64,000 nucleotides of DNA from Microbacterium sp. (GCA_003248655.1 QFPM01000007.1:68128-132127), one strand, 5' to 3'; positions 49,476 to 58,634 are shown, numbered from the stretch's first letter. The notes: a model not told the origin generated them from the sequence alone. Numbers and translations: made by a program.

Positions 49476-51638
49476 TCAGGAGCGTGCGAGGGCCGCGCGC
49501 TCCTGCTGCCCGAGCCGCCGAGCGAGCGCGTCGGCGAGGCCCGGGTGGCGCAGCAGTGCGGGGTCCTCGTCGAGCACGCGGCCCGCGGCCTCGCGCGCGA
49601 GCGCGATGAGGTCGGCGTCGGCGACGACGCGCAGGAGTCGTAGCGACGACCGTGCCCCCGACTGCGCGTCGCCGAGCACATCGCCCTCGCCGCGCAGCTC
49701 GAGATCGACCTCGGCGAGGGCGAAGCCGTCGGTCGTGGCCGCGACCGCGTCGACGCGGGAACGCGCCGGCGAACCGGCCGGCGCCTCGGTGACGAGCAGG
49801 CACAGACCCGCAACGGTGCCCCGGCCGACACGACCGCGAAGCTGGTGTAGCTGCGAGACGCCGAACCGATCGGCCTCGAGGATCACCATCATGGACGCGT
49901 TCGGCACGTCGACACCGACCTCGACGACGGTCGTCGCGACCAGCACGTCGATCTCGCCGCGCGCGAAGGCCTGCATGACGGCATCCTTCTGCTCGCCCGG
50001 AAGCTTGCCATGCAGGGTCTCGACGCGGATGCCGTCGAAGCCGTCGGTGCGCGCCAGCAACTCGCGCACCTGGACGACCCCCCAGCGCGTGCGCGGCTGC
50101 TCCCCCTCGAGAACCGGCGCATCTTCGGGGGCATCCTTGTCTTTAGCGGTCGCCTCGGCGTCGATCGCGGCACAGACGACGAACACCTGGTGGCCAGCCG
50201 CGACCTCCTCGGTGATGCGCTCCCAGACGCGGCCGAACCACGCCGGCTTCTCCGCGAGGGGCGCGACGTGCGTCGAGATCCCGGCGCGGCCGGGGGGCAG
50301 GGTGCGGATCGTCGAGACGTCGAGGTCGCCGAACACGGTCATGGCGACCGTCCGCGGGATCGGGGTGGCCGTCAGCACCAGGACGTGCGGCGCGGTGCCC
50401 TTCGCCCGCAGCGTCTCGCGCTGCTCGACGCCGAACCGGTGCTGCTCGTCGACGACGACGAGTCCGAGGTCGGCGAACGTCGTCGAGGCGCTGAGGAGCG
50501 CGTGCGTGCCGACGACGATCCGGGCCTGACCGGATGCCGCGCGCAGCGCCGCCTTCCGTCGTTCCGCCGCGGGGAGCTGCCCCGTCAGCAGCGTCGGCAT
50601 GAGCTCGGGCGCGAGTTCCGGGCCGAGCATCCGCGCGATCGAGCGCAGGTGCTGCCCCGCGAGTACCTCGGTGGGCGCGATGAGGGCCGACTGACCCCCT
50701 GACTGTGCGACCTGCAGCATCGCACGCAGCGCGACGAGCGTCTTGCCCGAGCCGACCTCACCCTGGACGAGCCGGTTCATCGGCCAATCGCCCTCGAGGT
50801 CGTGCTGGATGATGTCGCCGACAGCCTGCTGATCGCTCGTCCGCTCGAAGGGCAGCCTGGCGTCGAAGCGCGCGAGCAGGTCGCCCACGGGGCGCGCGGT
50901 CGCTGACATGGCGCGCACGAACTGCCGCTGCTGAAGGAGCGCCGTCTGCAGGACGAACGCCTCGTGCATGCGCAGCGTCGCGCGCGCGAGGTCGATGTCG
51001 TCGAACTCTTCGGGTGCATGCAGCCGCCGCACGGCGGTGTCTGCATCGAGGAGGCCGCGCTCGCGGAGCAGCCACTCCGGCAGCGGATCGGGAAGCGGCG
51101 CGAGTCGCGGCAGCAGATCGGCGATCGCCTTCTGTACCTGCCAGCTGGCCACGGTGCTCGTCGCGGGATAGATCGGGATCGGTGTGCTCTGCTGCATCTG
51201 CGCGCTGAAGCGCGCGACATCCTCATCGTCGAAGAGCTGGTAATCGGGGTGTGCGAGCTGCTGGTGGCCTTTGAACTGGCCGACTTTGCCCGAGAAGATG
51301 CCCTGCCGACCGACCTTCAGCTGGTCGGCGCGCCACTTCTGGTTGAAGAACGTCAGCGTCAGCGCCCCCGCGCCGTCACTGATCGTCGCTTCGACGATCA
51401 AGCCGTTGCGGTTCTTCATCGAGCGCGTCGTGACGCTGCGCACTTCGGCGACGATCGTGACCTGCTCCCCCAGCGGGAGCGACGCGATCGGTGTCAGCTC
51501 GCCCCGCCGCGCGTATCGCCGCGGGTAGTGCGAGAGCAGGTCGCCGACGGTCGCCATGCCGAAGGCGCGCTCGAACAGTCCCGAGGTCTTGGCGCCGAGC
51601 GCGTCCGCGAGGGGCGTGTCGAGGGTGACCGAGGGCAT
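49476..51638 (-). CDS. recG: ATP-dependent DNA helicase RecG
   Basis: Remodels stalled forks and R-loops. 720 residues. N-terminal wedge/OB domain (1-160, LTPIASLPLGEQVTIVAEVR), then helicase motifs: QGEVGSGKTLVALRAML (Walker A), VVVDEQHRFGVEQRE (DEQH box), VLTATPIPRTVAMTVFGDLD (motif III) and FGVSQLHQLRGRVGRGTVAG (motif VI). The length is that of a complete RecG. TAGACT six bases before the ATG suggests leaderless transcription. Confidence 0.96.
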   Translation of the reverse strand: MPSVTLDTPLADALGAKTSGLFERAFGMATVGDLLSHYPRRYARRGELTPIASLPLGEQVTIVAEVRSVTTRSMKNRNGLIVEATISDGAGALTLTFFNQKWRADQLKVGRQGIFSGKVGQFKGHQQLAHPDYQLFDDEDVARFSAQMQQSTPIPIYPATSTVASWQVQKAIADLLPRLAPLPDPLPEWLLRERGLLDADTAVRRLHAPEEFDDIDLARATLRMHEAFVLQTALLQQRQFVRAMSATARPVGDLLARFDARLPFERTSDQQAVGDIIQHDLEGDWPMNRLVQGEVGSGKTLVALRAMLQVAQSGGQSALIAPTEVLAGQHLRSIARMLGPELAPELMPTLLTGQLPAAERRKAALRAASGQARIVVGTHALLSASTTFADLGLVVVDEQHRFGVEQRETLRAKGTAPHVLVLTATPIPRTVAMTVFGDLDVSTIRTLPPGRAGISTHVAPLAEKPAWFGRVWERITEEVAAGHQVFVVCAAIDAEATAKDKDAPEDAPVLEGEQPRTRWGVVQVRELLARTDGFDGIRVETLHGKLPGEQKDAVMQAFARGEIDVLVATTVVEVGVDVPNASMMVILEADRFGVSQLHQLRGRVGRGTVAGLCLLVTEAPAGSPARSRVDAVAATTDGFALAEVDLELRGEGDVLGDAQSGARSSLRLLRVVADADLIALAREAAGRVLDEDPALLRHPGLADALARRLGQQERAALARS

Positions 51639-51644
51639 GCGTCG

Positions 51645-51650
51645 AGTCTA
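51645..51650 (-). promoter_or_regulatory. -10 hexamer TAGACT of recG, probable leaderless start
   Basis: TAGACT on the minus strand, six bases before the recG ATG at 51638. Confidence 0.55.
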
Positions 51651-51714
51651 GGCACCGCTACCGACGCGGCATCCGGCGGCTCGCTTCACACCCGGCGCGG
51701 CATATGCCGCACCG

Positions 51715-51720
51715 TACGCT
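51715..51720 (+). promoter_or_regulatory. -10 hexamer TACGCT of the acyltransferase gene, probable leaderless start
   Basis: TACGCT lies six bases before the ATG at 51727. Confidence 0.5.
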
Positions 51721-51726
51721 GTGTGC

Positions 51727-52302
51727 ATGATCCGAGGCCTGATCGCGCGCATCTTCTGGACGTTCAGCCGCTGGACGCTCCGCACCGAGCCCGCGCCGAC
51801 CCGACCCACCGTGCTCATCGGCGCGCCGCACACCTCCAACTGGGACTTCGTCCTCATGCTCGGCATCGCCTGGCGCCTGCGCATCCCCGTGCGCTGGCTC
51901 GGCAAGGCGAGCCTCTTCGCCGGATGGCGGGGCCCGATCATGCGCGCGCTCGGCGGAATCCCCGTGCAGCGCGATGACGCGAGCAGGGTCGTCGGCGAGG
52001 TGGTTGCACGCATCCGCTCGGGCGAGGTGTTCGGACTCGTCGTCACGCCGGATGGCACGCGCGGCGGCAACAGCCACTGGAAGAGCGGCTTCTACCGCAT
52101 CGCCCGCGAGACGGGGATGCCGGTCACCCTCGGCTATGTCGACCGCACAACGATGACGACGGGCCTCGGCCCGACGATCGAGCTCACCGGCGACGTGGGC
52201 GCCGACATGGACCGCATCCGCGCCTTCCACGCCGATAAGGCCGGTCACACACCGGCCCGGCGCACCGAGCCTCGCCTCGCGGACGAGAGCGCACGGGCCT
52301 GA
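51727..52302 (+). CDS. PlsC-like acyltransferase
   Basis: 191 residues from ATG 51727; the GTG at 51721 is only two codons upstream. The acyltransferase HX4D-type motif reads APHTSNWDFVLML, followed by WLGKASLFAGW and VTPDGTRGGNSHWKSGFYRIA, the PEGTR-equivalent. This subgroup of short 1-acyl-glycerol-3-phosphate acyltransferase-like proteins is found in many bacteria; the true acceptor is not clear because plsC proper is at 56491. Upstream of rsmD on the same strand, but rsmD seems to have its own -10. Confidence 0.85.
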   Translation: MIRGLIARIFWTFSRWTLRTEPAPTRPTVLIGAPHTSNWDFVLMLGIAWRLRIPVRWLGKASLFAGWRGPIMRALGGIPVQRDDASRVVGEVVARIRSGEVFGLVVTPDGTRGGNSHWKSGFYRIARETGMPVTLGYVDRTTMTTGLGPTIELTGDVGADMDRIRAFHADKAGHTPARRTEPRLADESARA

Positions 52303-52325
52303 CGCTGGCGCCCCCGGCCCCTCGG

Positions 52326-52331
52326 TAGGGT
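52326..52331 (+). promoter_or_regulatory. -10 hexamer TAGGGT of rsmD, probable leaderless start
   Basis: TAGGGT lies six bases before the GTG at 52338. Confidence 0.5.
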
Positions 52332-52337
52332 GGCCTG

Positions 52338-52910
52338 GTGACGCGGATCATCGCCGGAGCCGCCGGCTCCTTGACTCTCGCCGTTCCGGATGCCGGCACC
52401 CGACCGACCAGCGATCGCGTGCGTGAGTCGCTCTTCGGGGCGTTGGATGCCGCGGACCTCGTCGACGGGGCGGCCGTCCTCGACCTCTACGCCGGATCGG
52501 GCGCGCTCGGCCTCGAGGCGGTCAGCAGAGGCGCCGCGTCTGCCGATCTCGTCGAGCGTGCGCCGCGCGCGGCATCCGTTGCCGAACGCAACGCCCGCGC
52601 GGTGGCGCGTGCCGTACCGGGCGCCCGCGTGCGCGTCCACCGGGCCGCCGTCGAGGCGTTTCTGAGAGCGGCGACCGCCACGTTCGATCTCGTGTTCGTC
52701 GACCCGCCCTACGAGCTCGACGACGGTTCGCTCTCGGAGGCGCTGGAACTGCTCGCGCCGCGACTCGCACCGGATGCCGTCGTCATCGTCGAGCGCGCGA
52801 CGCGATCGGGCGCGCCGGAACTTCCCGAGAGTCTCGAGGTCTCGCGCGAGCGCACGTACGGCGACACGACGCTGTGGTGGGTGACCGCGGTGGCCTCAGC
52901 CGAGGCCTGA
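52338..52910 (+). CDS. rsmD: 16S rRNA (guanine-966-N2)-methyltransferase RsmD
   Basis: 190 residues from GTG 52338. SAM-binding motif I VLDLYAGSGALGLEAVSRGA, substrate-adenine motif DPPYE (122-126) and N-terminal RIIAGAAGSLTLAVPDAGTRP are all typical. It overlaps the converging thiL by 15 bases at the 3' ends. Confidence 0.94.
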   Translation: MTRIIAGAAGSLTLAVPDAGTRPTSDRVRESLFGALDAADLVDGAAVLDLYAGSGALGLEAVSRGAASADLVERAPRAASVAERNARAVARAVPGARVRVHRAAVEAFLRAATATFDLVFVDPPYELDDGSLSEALELLAPRLAPDAVVIVERATRSGAPELPESLEVSRERTYGDTTLWWVTAVASAEA

Positions 52911-53879
52911 ATCCCAGTCCCGGTGCGGGTCCCAGCCGAGGTGGCCCGTTACCGGCGCGCCCGCGACGGTGACAGGCTCCTCGCCCCGCGGAACCACCCT
53001 GCCGATCACGCGGAAGGCGGCAGGGAGCTGGGAGGTCGCGGGGAAGCACGCGAGCAGCGCGTGGTCTTCACCGCCGCGGAGCGCGTGGTCGTCGAGCGCG
53101 TCGTCGAGCTCGATCGTGACATCCGACGCCTCTGCAAGGCGCGTCGCGTCGAGTAGCAGGCCGTCCGAGACATCCATCATCGCCGTCGCGCCCGCCCGCG
53201 CGGCGACGACGCCTTCGGCAATGGGCGGCCGGGGTCGCAACTGCCGCGCGACGTCGTTGAGTTCGTCAAGATGCAGCGCCGCGGCATCCACGGGCCGAGG
53301 TGCGCCACCAGAGTCTCGAAAGCGGTCGAAGAGGAGGGCGAGCCCCCGCGCCGCGGCCCCCAGCTCCCCCGCCACGGCCACGACATCCCCCTCCCGCGCC
53401 CCCGAGCGCAGCACCGGCTCGACCCCGTCGAGCACGCCGAGAGCCGTGACGGCGATCGTGAGCGTGTCGGATGCCGTCAGGTCGCCGCCCTCGACGGCGC
53501 ACCTGGGCGCAAGCTCGTCGCAGGCCGCGCGCAGTCCCCTCGCGAGGTCTTCGACGAATCCGACGGTCGTGTCGTCCGGAAGCGCGAGCGCGACGAAAAG
53601 AGCCGTCGGGCGCGCGCCCATCGCCGCGATGTCCGCGAGGTTTACCGCGGCGGCCTTCCAGCCGAGGTCGTACCCGCTAGACCACGCGAGGCGGAAGTCC
53701 GGCCCGTGCACGAGCGTGTCGGTCGATACGACGACGCGGCCACCGGGCGCCGACAGCACCGCGGCGTCGTCCCCGGGGCCGATCTCGGCGGCCGACGAAC
53801 CTTCGAGCGCCCCGAACACACGCCCAAGGACGGCTCGCTCGCCGAGCTCGCCCACCGTCCGGTCGCGGTCGTCACCCAT
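52896..53879 (-). CDS. thiL: Thiamine-monophosphate kinase
   Basis: Makes thiamine pyrophosphate from the monophosphate. 327 residues from ATG 53879. N-terminal GDRTVGELGE-type start (GDDRDRTVGELGERAVL), GPGDDAAVLSAPGGRVVVST, DLGWKAAAVNLADIAAMGARP, EGGDLTASDTLTI, MDVSDGLLLDATRLAEAS and GGEDHALL near the end form the AIR-synthase-like ATP site. TACCGT six bases upstream is a likely leaderless -10 that overlaps the -10 of the divergent DUF3515 gene. Confidence 0.95.
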   Translation of the reverse strand: MGDDRDRTVGELGERAVLGRVFGALEGSSAAEIGPGDDAAVLSAPGGRVVVSTDTLVHGPDFRLAWSSGYDLGWKAAAVNLADIAAMGARPTALFVALALPDDTTVGFVEDLARGLRAACDELAPRCAVEGGDLTASDTLTIAVTALGVLDGVEPVLRSGAREGDVVAVAGELGAAARGLALLFDRFRDSGGAPRPVDAAALHLDELNDVARQLRPRPPIAEGVVAARAGATAMMDVSDGLLLDATRLAEASDVTIELDDALDDHALRGGEDHALLACFPATSQLPAAFRVIGRVVPRGEEPVTVAGAPVTGHLGWDPHRDWDSGLG

Positions 53880-53885
53880 CCCCCC

Positions 53886-53895
53886 ACGGTAGCCT
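53886..53895. promoter_or_regulatory. Overlapping divergent -10 hexamers of thiL and the DUF3515 lipoprotein gene
   Basis: TACCGT (53886-53891, minus) is six bases before thiL ATG 53879; TAGCCT (53890-53895, plus) is six bases before GTG 53902. The two hexamers share two bases, so both polymerases cannot bind at once. Confidence 0.6.
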
Positions 53896-53901
53896 GGTGG
53901 G

Positions 53902-54366
53902 GTGTCCCGCTCGCGTCCCGCCGCCATCTCCGTCGTGATCCTGGCGGCAGCGGGGCTCCTCTCCGGGTGCGCGTCGACGGTGTCGACGACGCCCGCGAAA
54001 GGCGCGAACGACCCGGCGTGCGCGGCGGTGACGGTGCGCCTCCCGGACACGGTCGACGGGCAGCAGCGCCGCTGGACGGATGCACAGGCGACGGGCGCGT
54101 GGGGAACGCCCACCAGCGTGCTGCTCACCTGCGGCCTGGAAGCGCCTGGACCGTCGACGCTCGTGTGCCAGACCGTGGACGACGTCGACTGGCTCATCGA
54201 CGACACGGATGCCCCGAAGTATCGCTTCACGACCTTCGGACGCACCCCGGCCGTCGAGGTCTACCTCGACTACGACGTCGTCAGCGGCCGCGACGCGCTG
54301 AGCGCGCTCTCGTCCGCTGTGCAGCAGTTGCCCACCGACGGGCGCAAATGCACCGACGCCGAGTGA
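53902..54366 (+). CDS. DUF3515 lipoprotein
   Basis: 154 residues from GTG 53902. Signal peptide with lipobox LLSGCAS. The mature domain has CAAVTVRLPDTVDGQQRRW, VLLTCGLEAPGPS and FTTFGRTPAVEVYLDYD, the DUF3515 pattern, with four conserved cysteines that probably form disulfides. The family is actinobacterial and lies next to ddl/thiL; function unknown. Ends one base before the ddl stop on the other strand. Confidence 0.88.
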   Translation: MSRSRPAAISVVILAAAGLLSGCASTVSTTPAKGANDPACAAVTVRLPDTVDGQQRRWTDAQATGAWGTPTSVLLTCGLEAPGPSTLVCQTVDDVDWLIDDTDAPKYRFTTFGRTPAVEVYLDYDVVSGRDALSALSSAVQQLPTDGRKCTDAE

Positions 54367-54367
54367 C

Positions 54368-55453
54368 TCAGCTGCGCTCGCGGGCGAGGTCGATCAGTTC
54401 GGTGATGAGCGCCTCGTAGGAGAGCCCCGAGGCGATCCAACAGGTGGGGAACATCGAGATCGGCGTGAATCCGGGCATCGTGTTCACCTCATTCACGAAG
54501 AACTCGGTTCCCGTGAAGAAGAAGTCGACGCGCGAGAGTCCCTCGCCGCCCACGGCGTCGAACGCGCGCGCGGCGATGCGCTGCATCTCCGCAAGCTCGC
54601 CCGGTTGCAGATCCGCCGGGCACACGAGATCCACCCCCGGGGCGTCGAGATACTTCGCGGCGAAGTCGTAGAAGTCGCGCCCCGTCAGGACGATCTCCCC
54701 CGCGACGCTCACGCGCGGCGCAGCGCCGCCCCGCCCCTGCAGCACCCCGCACTCCACCTCGCGGCCGACGATCGACTGCTCGACGAGCACGGTCGAATCC
54801 TCGGCGAACGCGGTCTCGAGCGCGGCATCCAGCTCGGTCCACTCCGTCACCTTCGAGACGCCGACGCTCGAGCCCGCGCGCGCGGGCTTGACGAAGACGG
54901 GCAGTCCGAGCGAGCGGACGCGCCGCTCCCACAGCTCGCGGTCTCGCGCGAGCTCCGCGCGGGTGAGCGTCACCCACGGGACGACCGGCACGCCCGCCGC
55001 ACGCAGGATGCTCTTGGTCGTGTGCTTGTCCATGCCGATCGCCGACATGAGCAGGCCCGCGCCGACATACGGCAGGTCGATCAGCTCGAGAAAGCCCTGG
55101 ATCGTGCCGTCCTCGCCGAATCGTCCGTGCAGGATCGGGAACACGACGTCGACCTCGCCGAGTGAACGCATGCCGTCGGCATCCGCCACCCGCAGTTCCC
55201 GCGACTGCGCCGAGTCGGGCCACAGAATGCGAGTGCCGTTGTCGACGACCTCGGGGAGGTGCTCGGGGTCGAGCGCGAACTTATCGGGGTCGTCCTCCTC
55301 GAGAACGAACGCACCGGCCCGCGTGATGCCGACCGGGATGACGTCGAACCGCTCGCGGTCAATCGCCCGCAGCACGCCCCCGGCCGTTGCGGAGCTGATC
55401 GAGTGCTCGCTGGAGCGACCGCCGAAGAGCACCGCCACCACCGCTTTGTCCAT
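54368..55453 (-). CDS. ddl: D-alanine--D-alanine ligase
   Basis: ATP-grasp ligase that makes the D-Ala-D-Ala end of peptidoglycan precursors. 361 residues from ATG 55453. VLFGGRSSEHSISSATAGG, HGRFGEDGTIQGFLEL, FVKPARAGSSVGVSKV, EVECGVLQGRGG and NEVNTMPGFTPISMFPTCW match the family. FTGTEFFVNEVNTMPG carries the metal-binding acids. Its first 95 bases lie inside the 3' end of gpsA. The linkage to gpsA, plsC and murA is typical for actinobacteria. Confidence 0.96.
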   Translation of the reverse strand: MDKAVVAVLFGGRSSEHSISSATAGGVLRAIDRERFDVIPVGITRAGAFVLEEDDPDKFALDPEHLPEVVDNGTRILWPDSAQSRELRVADADGMRSLGEVDVVFPILHGRFGEDGTIQGFLELIDLPYVGAGLLMSAIGMDKHTTKSILRAAGVPVVPWVTLTRAELARDRELWERRVRSLGLPVFVKPARAGSSVGVSKVTEWTELDAALETAFAEDSTVLVEQSIVGREVECGVLQGRGGAAPRVSVAGEIVLTGRDFYDFAAKYLDAPGVDLVCPADLQPGELAEMQRIAARAFDAVGGEGLSRVDFFFTGTEFFVNEVNTMPGFTPISMFPTCWIASGLSYEALITELIDLARERS

Positions 55454-56465
55454 GCTGCGTCCTCTCGCCCGTGGGCTTGTCGTCATCGGTGGTGAGGTGC
55501 GGCGCGATGTCGCGCGGGTTCATCGTGCCGTCGAGCACCATCTTCACCTGCTCGACGATCGGCATCTGCACACCGGACTCTCGTGCCAGCTGCAGAACCG
55601 GTGTGACGGACGCCAGACCCTCGGCGGTCTGGTTCATCTGCTTCACCACATCTTGGAAGCTGTAGCCCTGACCGAGTAGCCGCCCCGCCGTGTTGTTGCG
55701 GCTGAGGGGCGATTGGCACGTCGCGATGAGGTCGCCGAGGCCCGCGAGGCCCTGCAGCGTCTCGGGCTGCGCACCCTGCGCGACGGCGAAGTCGGTCATC
55801 TCGACGAGGCCGCGCGTGATGATGGATGCCTTGGTGTTCTCGCCGTATCCCACGCCGTCGACGATGCCGATCGCCACGGCGATCAGGTTCTTCAGCACGC
55901 CGCCGAACTCGGTGCCGATGACATCCGTGTTGACGAAGGTGCGGAAGTAGCCGTTGCGGGCGCGCAGCGCCACCGCCTCGGCCGTCTCGCGACTCGACGA
56001 AGAGATCACCGCGGCAGTCGGCTGCTCGCGCGCGATCTCGAGGGCGAGGTTGGGGCCGGAGGCGACGGCGATCCGCGACGGGTCGCAGTGCAGCTCCTGT
56101 TCGATCACCTGGCTCATGCGAAGGCCCGTGCGCTTCTCGACGCCCTTCATGAGCGAGACGACGGGCGCGTTCGAGTTCGCGAGGAGCGGCCGCACGGCCT
56201 TCAGGTTCTGCCGCAGCGCCTGGCTCGAGATCGCGAGGTACACCTGGGACGCGCCATCGAGCGCTTCGGAGAGGTGCGTGGTTGCCGTCATGGTGCGCGG
56301 CAAGTTGACCCCGGGAAGGTATTCGCTGTTGCGCTTCGCCTGATGGATCTCGTGCGCGAGTTCGGCGCGGCGCGCCCACATGACGACGTGCGCGCCGCCG
56401 TCGGCGAGGACCTTGCCGAACGTGGTTCCCCAGCTGCCCGAGCCGATGACGGCGACGCGCGGCAT
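55359..56465 (-). CDS. gpsA: Glycerol-3-phosphate dehydrogenase (NAD(P)+)
   Basis: Supplies sn-glycerol-3-phosphate for phospholipids. 368 residues. Rossmann GSGSWGTTFGKVLADGGAHV, KGVEKRTGLRMSQVI, SGPNLALEIAREQPTA, the active-site GVLKNLIAVAIGIVDGVGYGEN and SRNNTAGRLLGQG. After the family end around NPRDIAPHLTTDDDKPTGE, about 35 residues (ERTQHGQSGGGGALRRSLQR) continue in frame through the ddl start. This overlong tail suggests that the original stop codon was lost. Confidence 0.94.
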   Translation of the reverse strand: MPRVAVIGSGSWGTTFGKVLADGGAHVVMWARRAELAHEIHQAKRNSEYLPGVNLPRTMTATTHLSEALDGASQVYLAISSQALRQNLKAVRPLLANSNAPVVSLMKGVEKRTGLRMSQVIEQELHCDPSRIAVASGPNLALEIAREQPTAAVISSSSRETAEAVALRARNGYFRTFVNTDVIGTEFGGVLKNLIAVAIGIVDGVGYGENTKASIITRGLVEMTDFAVAQGAQPETLQGLAGLGDLIATCQSPLSRNNTAGRLLGQGYSFQDVVKQMNQTAEGLASVTPVLQLARESGVQMPIVEQVKMVLDGTMNPRDIAPHLTTDDDKPTGERTQHGQSGGGGALRRSLQRALDQLRNGRGRAAGD

Positions 56466-56490
56466 CGCGCTGTCGCCCCGACGATCACCT

Positions 56491-57255
56491 CTAGGACTCA
56501 AGGCGCCCCGTCTCACTCTGCCCGTGCGCCGCCGGGTTCCACCGCTCGGCCGGCGGCGTCTCGCCGCGCAGCTCGCCCAGGAGCCCCGCGATGTCGGCCA
56601 TGACGGCATCCGTTGCCGCGGCCAGATTCGCGCCGCTCGAGGCCGCTCCGCGGAAGGCGTCGAGGTCGACAGCGGGGCCGACGCGCACCTGCACGCGCTT
56701 TCGCGGCGGCCAGAGGCTCAGCTTGCCGTAGCGGGGCAGAATCCGCTGGACGCCCCAGGTCGCCATCGGGTAGACGGGGAGGTCGCCAGCCAGCGCCAGG
56801 CGCACCGCACCGGACTTCCCCCGCATGGGCCACAGCTCGGGGTCGCGGGTCAGCGTGCCCTCGGGATACACGATCACGCCGCGTCCATCCCGAGCGAGCT
56901 GCTCAGCCTGTTCGATCGTGTGCTTGGCCGAGGATGCCGACGACGAGCGTGCGACCGGAACCATGCCCGTCGCCCGCAGGAGTGCGCCCAGCACGGGCAC
57001 GCGGAACAGGCTCTCTTTCGCCATGAACCGCGGCGCGCGCCCCATCCGCCACGTCGCGACGGCGACGATCACCGGATCGAATTCGCTGTAGTGGTTCGGC
57101 GCGAGGACGTACGCCCCCTCGATCGGCAGGTTCTCGGCGCCGGACACCTCGATCTTCGCGATGAGGCCCGTCAGCGGGATCACGACGACCGCCGCGGGCC
57201 AGAAGGCGCTCGGCTTGGTCTTCTCCGCCGACGCGCGGCGGCGCTGGGCTGCCAC
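56491..57255 (-). CDS. plsC: 1-acyl-sn-glycerol-3-phosphate acyltransferase
   Basis: 254 residues from GTG 57255. One N-terminal membrane segment (FWPAAVVVIPLTGLIA), HX4D motif NHYSEFDPVIVAVA, GMVPVARS, and the PEGT motif VIVYPEGTLTRDPELWPM, then KSGAVRLALAGDLPVYPMA. Follows murA by five bases; gpsA starts 26 bases after its stop. Together gpsA and plsC supply phosphatidate for the CdsA step elsewhere in the window. Confidence 0.93.
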   Translation of the reverse strand: MAAQRRRASAEKTKPSAFWPAAVVVIPLTGLIAKIEVSGAENLPIEGAYVLAPNHYSEFDPVIVAVATWRMGRAPRFMAKESLFRVPVLGALLRATGMVPVARSSSASSAKHTIEQAEQLARDGRGVIVYPEGTLTRDPELWPMRGKSGAVRLALAGDLPVYPMATWGVQRILPRYGKLSLWPPRKRVQVRVGPAVDLDAFRGAASSGANLAAATDAVMADIAGLLGELRGETPPAERWNPAAHGQSETGRLES

Positions 57256-57260
57256 GCGCG

Positions 57261-58634
57261 TCAGCCCGTGACGTCGAAGTCGGCGCCGACCGCGGTCAGC
57301 TTGTCGAGGAACTTCTCGTAGCCCCGCCGGATGATCTCCACGCCGCGGACGTTCGACTCGCCCTCGGCCGCCAGCGCCGCGATCACGTAGCTGTACCCGC
57401 CGCGCAGGTCGGGGACGACGACATCCGCTCCGTGCAGCGGAGTCGGGCCGGTGATGACGGCCGCCTGCTCGAGGGCGCGACGCGGCACGCGACGGTCGGG
57501 GCTCGCAATGCCTTCAGGATGCACGACGATGTCGGCGCCCATCTTGTTGAGCGCCTGCGTGAAGCCCAGGCGGTTCTCGTACACCGTCTCATGCACGATC
57601 GACTCGCCTTCGGCCTGCGTGAGTGCGACGATGAGCGGTTGCTGCCAGTCGGTCATGAAACCGGGGTGCACGTCCGTCTCGACGACGACGGGCCGCAGCG
57701 CACCACCGCGGCGGAAGCGGATGCCGTCCTCGGCGATGTCGAAGTCGCCGCCGACCTTGCGGAACACGTTGAGGAAGGTCAGCATCTCCTGCTGCTTCGC
57801 CCCGCCGACGAAGATGTCGCCGTCCGTCGCGAGCGCGGCGCAGGCCCATGAAGCGGCCTCGTTGCGGTCGAAGATGCAGCGGTGGTCGTAGCCGCGCAGC
57901 GACTCGACCCCCTCGATGAAGATGACACGGTTGGGCTCGTAAGAGATGATCGCGCCCATCTTCTGCAGCACTGCGATCAGATCCATGATCTCGGGCTCGA
58001 TCGCCGCGTTGCGAAGCTCGGTCGTTCCGCTCGCACGCACCGCCGTCAGCAGCACCTGCTCGGTCGCGCCCACGCTCGGGTAGGGCAACGTGATGTTCGC
58101 GCCGTGGAGGCCGTTCGGGGCCGAGAGACGGATGCCGCTGGGCAGCTTGTCGACCGTCGCGCCGAAGGCGCGCAGCGCGTCGAGGTGGAAGTCGATCGGA
58201 CGATCGCCGATCCGGCATCCCCCCAGGTCGGGAATGAAAGCCTGACCCAGCAGGTGCAGCAGCGGCCCGCAGAAGAGGATCGGGATGCGCGAGGCGCCAG
58301 CGTGCGCGTCGATTTCCTCCATGTGGGCAGAGACGGCGCCGCTCGGGTCGAGCCTCAGGACGCCTTCGCCCTCATCGTCGACCGTGACGCCGTGCACCTC
58401 GAGCAGCGAACGCACCACCTGCACGTCGCTGATGTCGGGCACGTCGCGCAAGACGCTCGCCGTCTCGCCGAGAAGCGCCGCGACCATCGCCTTCGTGGCG
58501 AGGTTCTTCGCGCCCTTGACCTCGACGCGGCCGGTGAGGGGCCTCCCTCCGCGGATCGTGAGCACCTGCCCGGTGCCGCCTGTTCCGCCGCTGCCCGGCT
58601 GGGATGCCGCCGTGGCATTGAGGAGGGTTTTCAT
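57261..58634 (-). CDS. murA: UDP-N-acetylglucosamine 1-carboxyvinyltransferase MurA
   Basis: First committed step of peptidoglycan synthesis, the fosfomycin target. 457 residues from ATG 58634, with a Gly/Thr-rich N-terminal extension (SQPGSGGTGGTGQVL) before the fold starts at LTIRGGRPLTGRVEVKGAKN. Catalytic residues Lys43/Asn44 (KGAKN) and Cys140 in DLGGCRIGDRPIDFHL are intact, so the fosfomycin-sensitive Cys form is expected. FDRNEAASWACAALATDGDI and DLRGGYSYVIAALAAEGES are conserved. Confidence 0.96.
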   Translation of the reverse strand: MKTLLNATAASQPGSGGTGGTGQVLTIRGGRPLTGRVEVKGAKNLATKAMVAALLGETASVLRDVPDISDVQVVRSLLEVHGVTVDDEGEGVLRLDPSGAVSAHMEEIDAHAGASRIPILFCGPLLHLLGQAFIPDLGGCRIGDRPIDFHLDALRAFGATVDKLPSGIRLSAPNGLHGANITLPYPSVGATEQVLLTAVRASGTTELRNAAIEPEIMDLIAVLQKMGAIISYEPNRVIFIEGVESLRGYDHRCIFDRNEAASWACAALATDGDIFVGGAKQQEMLTFLNVFRKVGGDFDIAEDGIRFRRGGALRPVVVETDVHPGFMTDWQQPLIVALTQAEGESIVHETVYENRLGFTQALNKMGADIVVHPEGIASPDRRVPRRALEQAAVITGPTPLHGADVVVPDLRGGYSYVIAALAAEGESNVRGVEIIRRGYEKFLDKLTAVGADFDVTG

